Origin: Leucocoprinus leucothites
Lineage: Eukaryota > Basidiomycota > Agaricomycetes > Agaricales > Agaricaceae
Assembly: GCA_013368445.1 (NCBI GenBank)
Contig: JAACJO010000013.1
Span: forward strand, 310,001-374,000
DNA length: 64,000 nucleotides
Direction: 5' to 3'
This document shows positions 24,845 to 36,946 of this stretch, piece by piece; position 1 is the stretch's first letter; each line of letters opens with the position of its first letter. The notes beneath the pieces are model-generated. The model was not told the DNA's origin and did not search any database. It saw nothing but the letters and a program-made list of their open reading frames with translations. Position numbers and translations under genes: made by a program.

Positions 24845-26623
24845 GGTGATTGTCAAGGGTGAGCTTGGGGAGGTTTGGAAGTGGTGGTATGGGTGGAAGA
24901 GGAGACCGAACTGAGGTTTCCGCGACGCGATCTCGTCGAACTTTGTACAAATTCCTTATCTCTGACCAGGTACACATGCTCGGCACCTTATCTTTGAATG
25001 AGACGGCGCAGAGCCACCAAGGAGCCACAATAATCAGCGAACCTGATGCCTCCTCCGATCGGCCATTCCGTTTTTCTTCGGGATGAGATATGATTGGACA
25101 CTCAAACGCCTCTTGCCACGGTATTGCCACTTAACGCTATTTTTATTTCCGATATTCAAAATCACAATTCCTCTCCGTCGATGTCTCGAGTCTTGACGAT
25201 CCGGAAACAAAACTGGTGTTGCTGGTGGTCAAGGAGCGGTTTGAACAAGCTTTGCGGGTTCGATTCGTTGGTGTGAGGCGGTATGATACGGTTAAGATCA
25301 ACGTTGGGGGCACTGCATGGGGAAACTGGATAAAGCATGACCCTCTGACTCGACTGTGCTCGTCAGCCACGGAGTGCCGTAGGAGACAATATCGCTCGTA
25401 CAGCCTCCGTCGCCTTTCCCATATTCCATTCATGTTGTCGATTTTCGCTTAGAAGGTTTACCTTGATCCAAGAGCATCGGAAATTTTCGTGAAAAACCGG
25501 GAGGACCACAAGTCTGAGGATATACGTCGTCGGCCGTGTATGTTCGATCGGAGGGTTATCGACGAAACGGATCAAAATGGGGTGGCGGTGATCGGGGCAA
25601 GAGAATCTGACCACGGACTCCTTTCGAGCGACCGGAATCAGGCATGGAGAGAGGACATCCGACTGGATTGTCTTCAGAGTCGTTGAGCTTAAACTTTGCT
25701 TTACTAAAATGCATTGGGATAATGAATGCTTGAAGAACAAGTTTGCATAGGTTGCTACTGAAGGCGCTACACTGTAATGCATCTCCGATCCAGCCACAAG
25801 TTTACAGCCAAATATCGCGTGACCTACCCCCACTTCCCCACAATATGCCCTTTTCCCGCTCAGATCACATATCACCCATCGCACAAGTCAACTTTGTAAG
25901 TGTGCAGTTCCTCAGGTTGTTGACCATTCCGGTAGCCAAAGTCTCGAAGAAGCACAAGAGAGGGATGACAGGATGTAGTGTGGTAACTCACAGAATTGCG
26001 TGATCATGGCGTGTTTGCATGTTGTCTGATGTTATTACATAAAACGTTCGCAGCCACAAACCGGGTGGGCGGTCCGCCCGGTACGGTGACCCGTTACCTC
26101 TCCCCACCATGTTCGGACGTGCCGACTCTGACTACGACCTGATGGTGTGGCAGCGAGCAGATGTAGCTCCAACCACACATAAATCAATAGCATGATGTTC
26201 AAATACTTCTTACACCCGCCCATCCTATCTACTAAACCGAACTGGCTGGCTTGCTGCCTTTGTAAGTTCTAGAACCGGGGTGTCGTGATCTGATAGCCTG
26301 TGAGCTTGTCATGGTTGGTCCTTCTTTGTATTGATTTCGTGGAACTTGCCGACCAGGCAAACGTAGCCTCCTTCCTATAAGCACGCGCCCATGGGTTTCT
26401 CTTTATGGCCGCCCCAAAAACTGATTATCCCTCGTCGCTGCGGCCAAGGGAATTTGCTCTGATCGCCCAACGCTTCGGGCCTTCTGAGAGAACCATATCT
26501 CAAGGGTGCTCCATTGAGCATAGGGCCTTTACGCCAACTGAGATATATCCTCCTCACGTTCAAGTAGTACATCAGGCATAATAGCCCTTTGTTGAAACCC
26601 TACATTTCGCTACTCCTTCCGCC
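24845..26623. other. Long intergenic region with a possible gene fragment
   Basis: No complete gene is supported in this 1.8-kb stretch. One + strand frame, about 25145-25450, reads plausibly (FRYSKSQFLSVDVSSLDD, then ETKLVLLVVKERFEQALRV, then VKINVGGTAWGNW) and ends TAG, but lacks an ATG or recognisable domain. It could be a remnant of a degraded gene. The rest is promoter-like sequence for GDH and the hydrolase. Confidence 0.4.
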
Positions 26624-27921
26624 ATGGCCTTCAATACTGCGATCGCTCACTTGCCAGATGGCAATCATCTCTCCTACATGGACAGCGGTCCAGTTAAAGG
26701 CACATCAGCATATACGAGTGTTATTATGCTTCACGGAACGGGTTTCAATGGCCGTGCGTTAACTCTATTATCTGAGGGAATATGCTGACAGGAGCTTGAA
26801 CGTAGATGTCTTCGAACCATTACACGATTTGGCTGCTCAATATCGTCTTCGCATCTTTGCCGTAAATCGAAAGGGATATACCGGCTCATCAAACTATTCT
26901 GATGCTGAGCTCGATGATATTCGGAACGGGAAGCCCGCTGTCTTCGATCGGTCGGCTATACTAGTCGGTCACTTCATTGAACACCTTGTCAGAAAGTATG
27001 ATTTGCCGGAACCGGATGCAGGGCGGACTAAGGGTGGTGTAGTACTATTAGGGTGGTCGATGGGCTGCGCGACCGTCATATCTTTCCTAGGTAACAGGAA
27101 ATTCATCCCCTCAGAGCAATATGATTTTCTACGTCGTTATATGACCAAGCTGGTCTTCTACGGTAAGCATAGATCAAACGCTTGTCTAATAAATCTCTTG
27201 TTATAAACGAATTTATCATCTCTAGATCCTCCCTACTCTGCCTTTGGCTTTGATGGTCTGTCTGGAAAGGGTACCCCATACATCATGTTTGGAAATACTT
27301 TAGAAGAGCACTACACCAAATTCAAAGGATGGGCCAGCGCAAACTTCGATCATCCACTTGATTGGGATGGTAACCCAGCAAAACTCGCCTCTCAGCCTTC
27401 CACCACGACGCCTAGTACTACGGATTCTTGGACTACGGAATTGTCGAAGAAGATCTTTCAGCCTCAGTCAGCCATCCTCCATGAATGGCCTCAGTACGTC
27501 AATATTTCAGTATCTTGGACGTCAAATTGCGGTTGACAGCCTCTCGGCCTATAGAGTTGCGGAGCCGATGCAAAATGCGTTACGCCAAGTTACTGAGAGA
27601 GCCCTATTCGACGAAGCTTGTGTGAAATCAACTTTCCCTGAGGTTCCGGTTGCACATATTGTGTGTTGGAAATCTGCTCCGCTCCCACTGTGGGCATACC
27701 AGACTATGAAAACGCTTTATGAGAAACGAAGAACGAACGGTGAATTTACGAGGCCCCTATCTTTCATTATCGCAAAGGATGTCAATCATTTCGTACGCCA
27801 TCTTTCTTCTCTCCTCTCCTGCACGTGCTCATGCTTAATTTAGTGGCATTGGGAATCGCCGCGCGAATTTTTGCAATGCCTTGCAGCTGCCGTTCAGGGA
27901 AATAGCTCTATCGTACCTTGA
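26624..27921 (+). CDS. Alpha/beta-hydrolase fold protein
   Basis: A spliced gene of about five exons starting MAFNTAIAHLPDGNHLSYMD. An oxyanion-hole-type segment VIMLHGTGFNG is at residue about 36. The nucleophile elbow is VLLGWSMGCATV (GWSMG, Ser). The late IIAKDVNHFWHWESP supplies the candidate catalytic His. The cap region contains an unusual Thr/Ser-rich stretch (STTTPSTTDSW). The end is TGA at 27919-27921. The family includes esterases, epoxide hydrolases and C-C hydrolases; the substrate cannot be set. It lies in the same direction as the dehydrogenase that follows about 210 bp downstream. Confidence 0.75.
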
Positions 27922-28134
27922 TTAGCAATTCTCTTCGTATCCAAGAGGACATGCCCATACTCTCAGCCATTGACTAGATTAATCATTTTTCACGAGAAGA
28001 TACTTCACCTGACCTGTCCCCATATGCTTGGAATTACCGCTAATAAATACATTGAGTTTTCTCATGTTTGACATCTAGACGATCCCCCCTCCCTAACTAC
28101 CCTAAGCCCCTTCAATATACGCAGCACATCCAAG

Positions 28135-29390
28135 ATGACGACTCGCGTTGCACTCATTACCGGTGGTGCTCAAGGAATCGGAAGGGCGATAGCCCTTCGC
28201 CTTGCACAAGATGGCTGCGACATTGCAATTGACGACATACCCAGTAAATCCAACGAGCTCGAGTCGGTTGCAAATGAGATCCAGAACCTCGGCCGCAAGG
28301 TCATTACTCTTACTCATGACGTGAGAAAGGAAGAGAGCGTGAGGGAGATGGTTGAACAGACTGTGACCGCACTCGGCCGACTTAACATTGTATGGTTTGC
28401 TCTATATGCCTAAGGCTGCACGAGGCTAACGGATAATGGCACTGGTGACATGTTACAGATGGTTGCTAACGCTGGCGTCGGTTCAAATGGGCGCCAGGAA
28501 GTAGTCGAAGGTGCGGCTATTCTCGCAATGGTCCATAAAGGCTAACTTTCTCGTTTATCGTGGTACTTTTATGTACAGCCGACTTGTCAGCGTGGGATAC
28601 GGTCTGGGACGTGAACATTCGTGGGGTTATTCTCTGTTATAAATATGCCGCGCGTCAAATGATCAAGCAAGGATTTGGTGGAAGGATTATCGGTAATGAT
28701 CTCCTATCTTGAGCGCCTATTTCGACTCATTTCCTCCTGAAGGCGCCTGCTCTATTTGCGGCCTCAAAGGTAGGCTGGTAAAGTATAATTGGAGACGGCA
28801 GGTTTATCCGACTGACTTTGACGTTCTGCCCTAGGATTTGCGAAGATTGGTGATTACTGTATATCCAAGGCGGCAGTCCGGTCTTTAACGCAAACCGCTG
28901 GTACGGATCTTCTCTGACAGAAGTGTCCCCGAGATTAACATCCTCAATCAATCAGCGCTAGAGTTGAAGGATCAGAACATCACAGTTAATGCCTATGCCC
29001 CAGGAGTAATAGACACTGCAATGAGTATGATCTCTTAGATCCTTGTTTTCTTGGTGGTACTCACCTAAACTCACAGCCCGTCGCTACGAACAAGGACTTG
29101 ACAGCGATGATGCTACAATGGGCACGAAGCGCGTGCGTTGTAATCACCTTCGTCCCATGAAAATAGCTCATGACCTCTATATCTCTAACAAACGGCAGAT
29201 ACTACGCATGCCCGAAGCGAAGACTGGTCAACCAGATGATGTCGCTAACTTGGTATCTTATCTTGCATCCCCAGGAGCTCGTCACGTTACAGGTGCATAT
29301 CACTCCCAGATTGCTTGATTTACTGATGAGATTTGACCGCGACTCTCGATAGGGCAAATCGTGGCTGTGGATGCCGGGGCGATACTTTGA
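28135..29390 (+). CDS. Short-chain dehydrogenase/reductase (acetoin/diacetyl reductase-like)
   Basis: Classical SDR. It starts MTTRVALITGGAQGIGRAIA with the TGxxxGIG cofactor motif. NANAG-type VANAGVGSNGR, DVNIRGVILCYKYAARQMI, the catalytic Ser in IIGACSICGLKG, and YCISK (YxxxK) follow. After AYAPGVIDTAM come QPDDVANLVSYLASPGARHV and the terminal TGQIVAVDAGAIL. At least eight exons with 45-70-bp introns are needed; phases fit at those checked. The order matches SDRs such as acetoin/butanediol and 3-oxoacyl-type reductases. Activity is inferred from intact catalytic residues; substrate not known. Confidence 0.78.
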
Positions 29391-29634
29391 ATACCTTGAT
29401 ATATGTTTATCTTATGTGATAATGGTATAAGGACTGCTACTTCAAGCTATTCTCAGATAACTTCCGCAGTTCATTATATTACAAGAAGATTTGCGTATGT
29501 TTGTTTCCATTTGCTTCTTGTTATTACCTCGGCTTAAGTACATCTCGATCACTCGGTCTCAGAGAGCTTCATTGAAGCAAATGATGCAATTCTGAACTTG
29601 CGTATAGCAAATTGCGCGCGATGGAGAGCCAGCT

Positions 29635-29642
29635 AAATATAA
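29635..29642 (+). promoter_or_regulatory. TATA-like element of the SMP gene
   Basis: AAATATAA about 140 bp upstream of the ATG at 29778. Weak evidence on its own. Confidence 0.3.
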
Positions 29643-29777
29643 GGACAGAGCAAACTCCTCACGCGGCAGGACCACCGCCCTGACATTCCTGCCCCTCAAC
29701 CAATAGTGAGTGATAGTCAGCTTTCGCTTCAAACTCGAACGATTCTCAGAATATTACAGCTTCACAGCCAATTCACC

Positions 29778-30125
29778 ATGCCTAGCAAGAGTTCTGCTTC
29801 GACCAAGAGTTCTGCTTCGGCCAAGAGTTCTGCTTCGGCCAAGAGCCCAATGACGCCTTCCGACGCCTCGAGAATACAGTCCACCCAGGTTCGTCGTCTT
29901 AGCACTCGATTGCTGATAACAATGATGTATGATGCAACACCATATACTTAGGCCAAATCTGGTAACCCTACCGGGAAGAATTCGTTTCCTGCCCGTGCAC
30001 AGGCAGCCGCTGCAACCAATGTAAATCTAGGTGTAGTGAACCCTCGCAGTGGGAACACTCCCAACGGTGGAAGCACTCGAATCCCGAAAACGACAAACAC
30101 CTCGGGGAAGGCACAGAGGAAATAA
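29778..30125 (+). CDS. Small SMP (seed maturation protein)-domain protein
   Basis: A 94-aa protein in two exons, 29778-29888 and 29952-30125, phase 0. The first exon encodes MPSKSSASTK with a three-fold SSASxK repeat and then MTPSDASRIQSTQ; the second continues AKSGNPTGKNSFPARAQAAA. The DASRIQSTQAKSG...F.ARAQ pattern is the SMP motif of plant LEA-type seed maturation proteins, which also occurs in small fungal proteins. Such proteins are hydrophilic, disordered and linked to desiccation or stress. The C-terminus is rich in Gly, Asn, Thr and Lys. Its function in this fungus is an inference from the motif. Confidence 0.7.
29787..29846 (+). repeat. 18-bp coding tandem repeat
   Basis: About three copies of aagagttctgcttcggcc (with one ccg/acc variant) encode KSSASA/T in the N-terminus of the SMP-domain protein. 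Confidence 0.75.
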
Positions 30126-32343
30126 TGTGAATGTGCTGACGTCGGATACTGCGAGCTCTTTGTACTAATAGAAGTCAATACTATCGGTAGTCTAACGTAG
30201 ATTCACTGTATAGCTCGGGTTCTTGTCGCTCTGCCGTACTACACCGAACTCCAAGCGTGGGATGTATTTCTGAGCTCTATCTGTTGCCAGAGCCCCGGGA
30301 GCGGTTGTATTGGCGGTGGAGCTTGGCCCAGGCCGCTTGGGCATCTAACTGGGCTTTGTTATTGTTGTAGCTAGTAGATGCAGACATTCGGGGAATGGCC
30401 CGGCCTGCGACACAATCAGACGCTCTTCAAGTCAGCCGTGGGTGTGTACACTACGTAAATTTGGCTTTACAGTCCAATGCGCTTTATTCGGGATTAGGGT
30501 TCGGTTCAGAGTTCCGAGCGAGCTGAGCGAAACGTGTTGAGCCGAGTCAGTGGCGTGCTGGCTGCACAACAGCTGGGATAACTGACAGAAGCTGCGAAAA
30601 CTGCCGGGATAACTGACAGAAGCTGCGAAAACTGCCAGCCAGCTGTCTACGTTTTCATTGTGATTAACAGCTGATGGCATCACGACAATATATTAGTATA
30701 ACTAAATGATGAGCTTAACGACAATGGACGGTTCCCCATCAGCGCTCGACTCGAATGGAGCCGCTCAGATGGACTGGTGGTGCCTTTTTTGTCGATTAGC
30801 TTATCTGGCGGCGCTCAGGACACACCGAAACCGTCAATAAAGAGGCAACAATCGTCTTCTGCCGTCAATCCAAGCGGGTAGCCTTGAGTCTTGCCGTCTG
30901 TAGGGCTGATGGAAATAGTACTGTGCCTTTTGTAACTCGAGTAGCACGTCACGTCACGATCAACTTTTTTTGTTGCTCGGCGATCTCGGGCCATGGCCTC
31001 GGGAGGGGTCCGCTGGTCGCTGCTTGACCAAATGTCACGGCGTCTAGTGAGAGTGTGGCCCAGGCACTTATAGGCGCCCAGCTCTGATTGGTCGCCTGGC
31101 ATGTGTCACGGACAATTTCAATCCCTGAGACCCTAATTTTTTGGTCACAGTCGACCCCTGCTGCTCGAATTAAAAAGGTACAGTATATCCGGGCTGTCGA
31201 AGGAATAAATAAGAATTACCTATTGGCATGCTTCCAGCGCATTGTTGATCGAAAGGGCCCAATATTATCGACTCACCAGCTCGACCCGGTGAACGAGCTG
31301 AACTGGGCGGCGGCAAGCTGACGACACCGCCCAAATCAGGTAAAGGGTTTACCGTAAATGCCCTGAGTCCCCTATATGTAACTTAAAGTGTGCCGCTCGG
31401 TATTAATAATAATTCCAGCCGCCTTTAACCTGCCAAAAGGACCCGCTGATCAATCAGAATTCAATATTCGAGACTGGTCTCCTCCACAGTATACCAAGTA
31501 CCGAGGACCATACTGATAGTGGAACGGAAGAAAGGAGAAGGGAACGGCTCTCGCGAGTCGCGCATTAACATTGCCCTCGGGCCTGCGGCGGCACGGAAGT
31601 GTCAGTTTCAACATAGAGGATGGCTATAAATACCACCAATATCGCGAAGGCAACCAGGAGCAGATGTCTGCACAAGATCAGCCCAACTTTGACCTTTTTC
31701 GCCATTTGCGTCTGTGACTTTCCGCGGGCAAACGTCCCCACCCAAATCAGACCATCCCAAACTGAGGCCACTGGCATGGAGTCTACACCCCGGCTAAGGC
31801 CTCGTTGGCGACTACATAAGCTCCTTTTTCTGGACCAGGCATTGCATAGGCTACAGGAGGTCGGAATTGATAAGTGTATACTTTTTCTTCATTTCCATGC
31901 ATGTTATTTGCCCATGTACAGGCCAGTAATATGTCAAAATGTATGGCAGGAGCGCAAAATCAGCCGTGCTTCCCGATTTGGACCTGTGAGTGTCCTACTC
32001 AGCCGGATCATGATAATACAACAGGGCTGTAATGATATTGAACTGCTTCCAAAATCTCCTGGCCATGGGAGTTCCGTCGGAATTTGCCACCTTTGGCCAT
32101 CTTGCCGACAGATTTACCTCGATTAGGCTCGGATCAATTCTGCCCCTGTCACTAGTTTTATTGAAACCGAAGCTCGACTCCAAGTTGTGAAGCCTTATTT
32201 TTCGTTGCATGCAGTAGATCAGAACCGGGCAGCCGGAATGACTCAGTGTCGGTGTTCTAACTGGGTGAGTATAACTAAGGATGGCTTTAGACGGGTTTTG
32301 AAGTTGAACTCCTCCAATCCGATACCCCCATACCTTCGACATT
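30126..32343. other. 2.2-kb gene-free region
   Basis: No gene supported. It holds a 31-bp tandem duplication (30575-30636) and GC-richer patches at 30280-30360 and 30960-31080 that differ from the flanks, so an old mobile-element remnant is possible. I could not find terminal repeats or transposase or reverse-transcriptase motifs. Confidence 0.45.
30575..30636. repeat. 31-bp perfect tandem repeat (x2)
   Basis: Two exact copies of a 31-bp unit beginning gggataactgacagaagctg, the second starting at 30606. Confidence 0.85.
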
Positions 32344-33482
32344 ATGTCGTTGTTTAATCATATGGACCTCCCCCCTCAGCTGATTGAATTACCTGCCGAG
32401 CCATACGAGCCTCAGAGAACACTGTACAACTGCCTCGAGAATTACAAGGCCGTTCCTGGTAACATCCAACAAACCGGGCCAAAATTTCGCGTCAAGATGC
32501 TGCGAGTGCGGACTCTCTATCCATATCAACGCTGTATCTCAGAGGTTTGTGTTTTCATCTGTTCTTCACCACTTTAAGCTCTCAACCCAGACGTATCAGC
32601 TCCAAGAGCACCTTGGAGACAGATGGAGACGAGTACAGGAACATCCACACATCGCTGCGGTACACTTCTGTCAAGCACTCGAACACGCTCGTGGGCTTCC
32701 GCGTGTCTCTAACTTGCCAGTTGTACTCATTATGCCAGAGTACCAAGCAAATATTATGGAATACGTTGAGCGTTTCCATCCTTCATATTCACAAAGAACG
32801 CAATGGGTACGTAGTTATCCAAGGTCCCATGTACCCTTTGTCAAGTCTCTGTAGAACTGACGGTGCATAACAGCTTTTGCAGACAGCGAATGCCTTGCAG
32901 TACCTCCACGACAATGAGATCGTTCATGGTAACCTATACCCAGTGAGTCGATTATCCATTCTTCATGTCTCTCCCCTCACCGGCTCGATAAAAGGGAAAT
33001 ATTCTTATTGGGGACGAAGGTAATGCGTATGTGGCGGACGCGATGATTTTCACCACAATCATCAGGCACCTTGTGCCAGACCATGTTGCGTCGAATCTGA
33101 GATTTCCAAACTCGTTGCCTTTCAAAACGGCTCGAGCAATACATGAAAAAAGGATGCGTTGGGCAGATCCTACATTACATGACGATCTCTTTGCATTTGC
33201 TGTAACATGCTGGAGTGTGAGTTTACTCATCGTCGGTCTGAACCACACTAAAACAACAGAATACAGGTTTACGCAGGGAAAGATCCATTCCCAATGTATG
33301 GAGGGACAATCGAAACTGTGGTTCGTGTTGGTAATGGCAAACATAAAGAGCTGCAGAAGGTTCCGGGGATGAGTGACGGTCTATGGCGACTGCTGAGAAC
33401 CATCCTGGCACAGGATATCCTTCCTGCAAAGTGGCCGTCGCTGAAAGAGCTCCTGTCACAGCTGGAGGCCAATGATAAATGA
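32344..33482 (+). CDS. Predicted pseudokinase (protein-kinase fold)
   Basis: Kinase-like protein in about five exons. The N-terminus has KFRVKMLRVR, a VAIK-like lysine strand. LPVVLIMPEYQANIMEYVER corresponds to the hinge, and TANALQYLHDNEIVHGNLYP to the catalytic loop. There HRDLKPxN is replaced by HGNLYPGN, so the catalytic Asp is Asn and the Arg is Gly; the DFG place reads VADAMIF. Later helices (LHDDLFAFAVTCWSVYAGK, PFPMYGG) and a final WPSLKELLSQLE are kinase C-lobe-like. Loss of both HRD and DFG acids argues against phosphotransfer, while the intact frame and splice sites argue for a functional protein. The closest fold is the TKL-type kinases expanded in agaricomycetes, many with LHxxxIVHGDL loops. 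Confidence 0.72.
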
Positions 33483-34505
33483 TTTCTTCATTACGTCGTT
33501 TATGGCTCATATTCATCACATTTCAAGACACCTATAGATTTCTGATTAGTCCGCATGTATTCCTCATGACTGAATTATATCGAGAACTCACATGTTAACC
33601 CCGCGTTCTCTGCGCTTTGCTGTACCCATGAATTCGGAGAAATATGGATGCGACATCATCCCACGTAGAGCACGGGCCTCGATTTCTACGCTGTTACAAG
33701 GCCAGAGGAGATTGTATATGGTATCATTTGATGTACTAGTCGCGACCAACAGATCATGGTAAACCTCCCACGAGAACCAAGGGTTTTTCGGAAATAAAAA
33801 GGGTACAAAGAGTGGATTCGGAAGTATGGCGTTAGAGACCTGGTTCCAACCTGAAATGAGGGATCAGTACTTTGCATTTAAATTGTGAGTACGGGAGAGG
33901 AGCTTGGAAAGAAAACATTATTTGATTTCAGCTTTCCGTTCTTGGCTTTTCCTTCGAGCGGTTCCTTGCTTAGCAAAAAGTAGTATACCTGAACGAAGGA
34001 AACAAGCCGAGGGTTCATCGATGCCGTCAGCATCTCTCGGAAGGGGTGTAAATCTCATCACAGTGCGAATAACATCTACTCTCCAATTGGGTAAGAAATG
34101 AAACATGGCAGACGTACACGAAGACGATTGTGATTGAATCTAACCTACACAGATTCACGCTGGTGTTATTAGTTGCATTCTGGGGTTTGGTGTTTATTTT
34201 TGGCGGGGTAGGAGTGATCCTAGATCGAATTGTGTTGTAGAAGTTTAGAAGCAGGTAAGAGTGGGCAATCAAAGGGGTAAAGTCCGACGATCTGCAGGTC
34301 AGCCTGTCACCATGATTGTTTCGACTTTGTTTGACAGTATTTAACAGCAACATTCGACTCTCACAGTCACGCGATAGAGATAAGTAAGATAGATTCATAT
34401 ATTATCCTCACGTGAGAATCGGGACACGTCTCAAGTACAACCCTCATCACAACGTGTTATTGCCATTGACACTCCGGCTCGACCTTCTCAGGTTCTTCAA
34501 AAAAT
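33483..34505. other. Intergenic region
   Basis: About 1 kb with no supported gene; 3' flank of the pseudokinase gene and promoter of the Derlin gene. Short opposite-strand ORFs are treated as chance. Confidence 0.55.
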
Positions 34506-35514
34506 ATGGATCAGTTTCTCGCTGAAATACGCAAAATCCCTCCCATCACCCGATTTTTGGCCGGCTCATCCTTAGCAGTCACAATCCCTGTTCTGATGAA
34601 CCTGGTTTCCGGTTACGGGATTGTCTTCGTCCCAGAGCTGGTTTTTCGTAAACTAGAGGTGAAGCTATCTTGAAGGATACTCTTCCATGTAACTGACGTA
34701 CCTTCCTAGCTCTGGAGACTCCATACCAGCTTTTTTCTTGGTTGTAAGTGTGACAATGTTAGATCTATGGCCATTCATTCATCCGCTCTTTGAAGCCGGT
34801 GGGATTAACTATATCTTCGAGCTCGTGATGTTGTAGTGAGCACGGATTTCCCTCAGGCTTCCCATCGTCTCTTCTGATCATCCTTTTCCAGCCGAACAGC
34901 AGACCAGCTTGAATCTGGTCCTTATGCTGGTCGTTCGGCTGACCTTGCCTGGCAGCTATTATTTGTTGGAGCATCTATCATTGTAAGCTTGAGTGCCTTC
35001 TACCCGCCGACTCCTTTGTTGAACATAACTCAAACAGGGCCTAACAAGACCATTGAACTCATTTTTATTCTCCAGGCCGCTACTCGTAGCTCTAGCCTAC
35101 TTGTCGTCCTCACTTGCACCTCCCGGAGCCCAGACCTCTCTGTTTGGTCTTATCACTCTTCCCGTCCAGTACTTCCCTTACATAATGATTGGTATGGATC
35201 TATTGATGGGTGGACCCGCTGCTGCAGCGCAGGCAATTGCCGGAGCTGTAACTGGGCATGCTTGGCTATGGGGTGTGTGGGGAATGACACTAGGATCTAC
35301 CGGTCCTTTGGCTGGATATGCTAGAGCACCAAAGTGGTTGGAAAACTGGCTTGATGGACCAAATAGGAGACCGCCGCAGAGTGGCACAACTGGTGCTGGT
35401 GGTGCGCGAATGGCCGCTGGAGGTGTCCATGTCGTCGCGCCTCGGGGAGCTCAGCCTTCCGGGTCGTCCAGCGGTTATAGCTGGGGTCGTGGTCAACGAC
35501 TTGGTTCAGATTGA
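34506..35514 (+). CDS. DFM1: Derlin (Der1/Dfm1-like ERAD membrane protein)
   Basis: ER membrane pseudoprotease of the rhomboid superfamily that helps retrotranslocate misfolded proteins. It starts MDQFLAEIRKIPPITRFLAG. The first membrane segment SLAVTIPVLMNLVSGYG follows, then LELWRLHTSFFLG, the WR motif that marks derlins. Later segments are FSRPLLVALAYLSSSLAPPG and IMIGMDLLMGGPAAAAQAIA. No rhomboid GxS-H dyad is seen, as expected. The C-terminal tail (after GPLAGYARAPKWLENWLDG) is Gly/Ser/Pro-rich. Six or so exons are read through small introns. Whether it is the Der1 or Dfm1 orthologue is not certain: the tail is long, but I see no clear SHP box. Confidence 0.85.
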
Positions 35515-35818
35515 TGATCTTGTGCCTTGCTGACTGTTTCTTGTATTCGTTTACATCGGGCAATATCCATTCACAACCGTTGTCTCAAAGAGTTCCCATC
35601 CTGAGGTGCGAGCATGCACAGCGTGTTATACTTACCACCATATGGGTTTAGCTTCCTCGACTCCGCCGAGTGATGGCCTCGGACAATATTATTTCATATT
35701 ATTTTGATGTGCTTATCAAGCCAGATAGTGGATTATTCGGATCAAGTATTCCAGCATCCATCCTTCCCTATCCTGCCCATTTAGCCCTCGGTCTGAATTC
35801 CCTTCAACAACTAGTATC

Positions 35819-36946
35819 ATGTCATCCGAGTCTCGCCCACCATTCAACCATGCCAAGGAATGGGTAATGACGGAGCCACCCAATCCGGATTTCACGTTTG
35901 GCCAAGAAGTCAGCGCAACAGAAGAGGGCAGAGAATGGTTGAAGGGGTTGGAAGGCGGATTTGAAAGCATAGATGCCTCCAAAACAGAGTCAGCGCAAGC
36001 CGAATTGATATACACACGTTCATAGCTCATGATTCCTCTATAGCCCGGGAACCTTATATAAAATCATGATTGCTGGCATCGTTCCCCGGCCAGTTGCGTT
36101 TGTGTCAAGTGTCTCCGAAGATGGTGTTGAGAACCTGGGTTTGTTCAGGTACGTGTTGACCGTTGGTGCTCCTTCTGAGTGCCTTTGATGATCACTGATT
36201 GTCGGATCAGCTGGTTCAACCAGGTATTGACTCCTCAATCTGTTCGATCTTTTATTACCTCTGAACCGGCTTTTAAGGTCTCTCCGAATCCTCCCGTCAT
36301 TTCCATTTCCTGTTCCAACTACGCTACTAGAGTTAAGGATACTGTTCGGAACATTCGCGCAACAAAGGGATTCACTGTAAACATCATCAGTCACCCCTTT
36401 GTTCAGAACGCCAATGCTTGCTCGATTGACGCTCCCCCGGAGATTAGTGAATGGGCTTTAAGTGGGTTGACAAAGGAACCCAGTGTAAGCGAGAATCTAC
36501 AGCTATCAGACATCAAGCTGATGTGCCTTTTCCTCAACCTAGACTTATGTTAAAGCGCCTCGTGTGAGAGAAAGCGCCTTTGTCATGGAATGCGAGGTTC
36601 GTATATTTGAGGCTGATAGGTTCCTCATAGTCTGATATTTTTGACAAATGACAATATGCAGCTTCTAAAGACCGTGGATATCGTGGAGCCTGGTTCTCTC
36701 AAAGCAACCAATACCCTTGTGCTTGGATTGGTCAAATACTTTCACATGCGCAAGGATACGCTTGATCCAGTCCGAGGAATTCCAGACCCTGGAAAGCTGA
36801 AACCTGTTGCAAGGTTAGGAGGTGTCTCGTATGCGAGATTGGCGGATGGATACCAGATTCCTCGACCCGCTTGGGAAAGTGAGAAAAATCGGATAAAAGA
36901 AACGCTGGGAGAAGAAACCGTGACTGGAAAGGGCCAGACACAGTAA
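35819..36946 (+). CDS. Flavin-reductase-like FMN-binding split-barrel protein
   Basis: Starts MSSESRPPFNHAKEWVMTEP. After a first intron the frame reads PGTLYKIMIAGIVPRPVAFV then SSVSEDGVENLGLF, the hallmark start of the flavin reductase-like domain. A 13-nt micro-exon (36211-36223) gives SWFNQ and joins VSPNPPVISISCSNY. Later come KDTVRNIRATKGFTVNIISH and HMRKDTLDP...LKPVARLGGVSYAR. It ends TAA at 36944-36946. Members bind FMN and reduce flavins or act as nitric-oxide/iron reductase-like oxidoreductases; the partner here is unknown. Confidence 0.8.

Noticed and set aside
30432..31102. Minus-strand ORFs over a gene-free block
   Set aside because: They cover a tandem repeat and GC-rich patches and show no domain.
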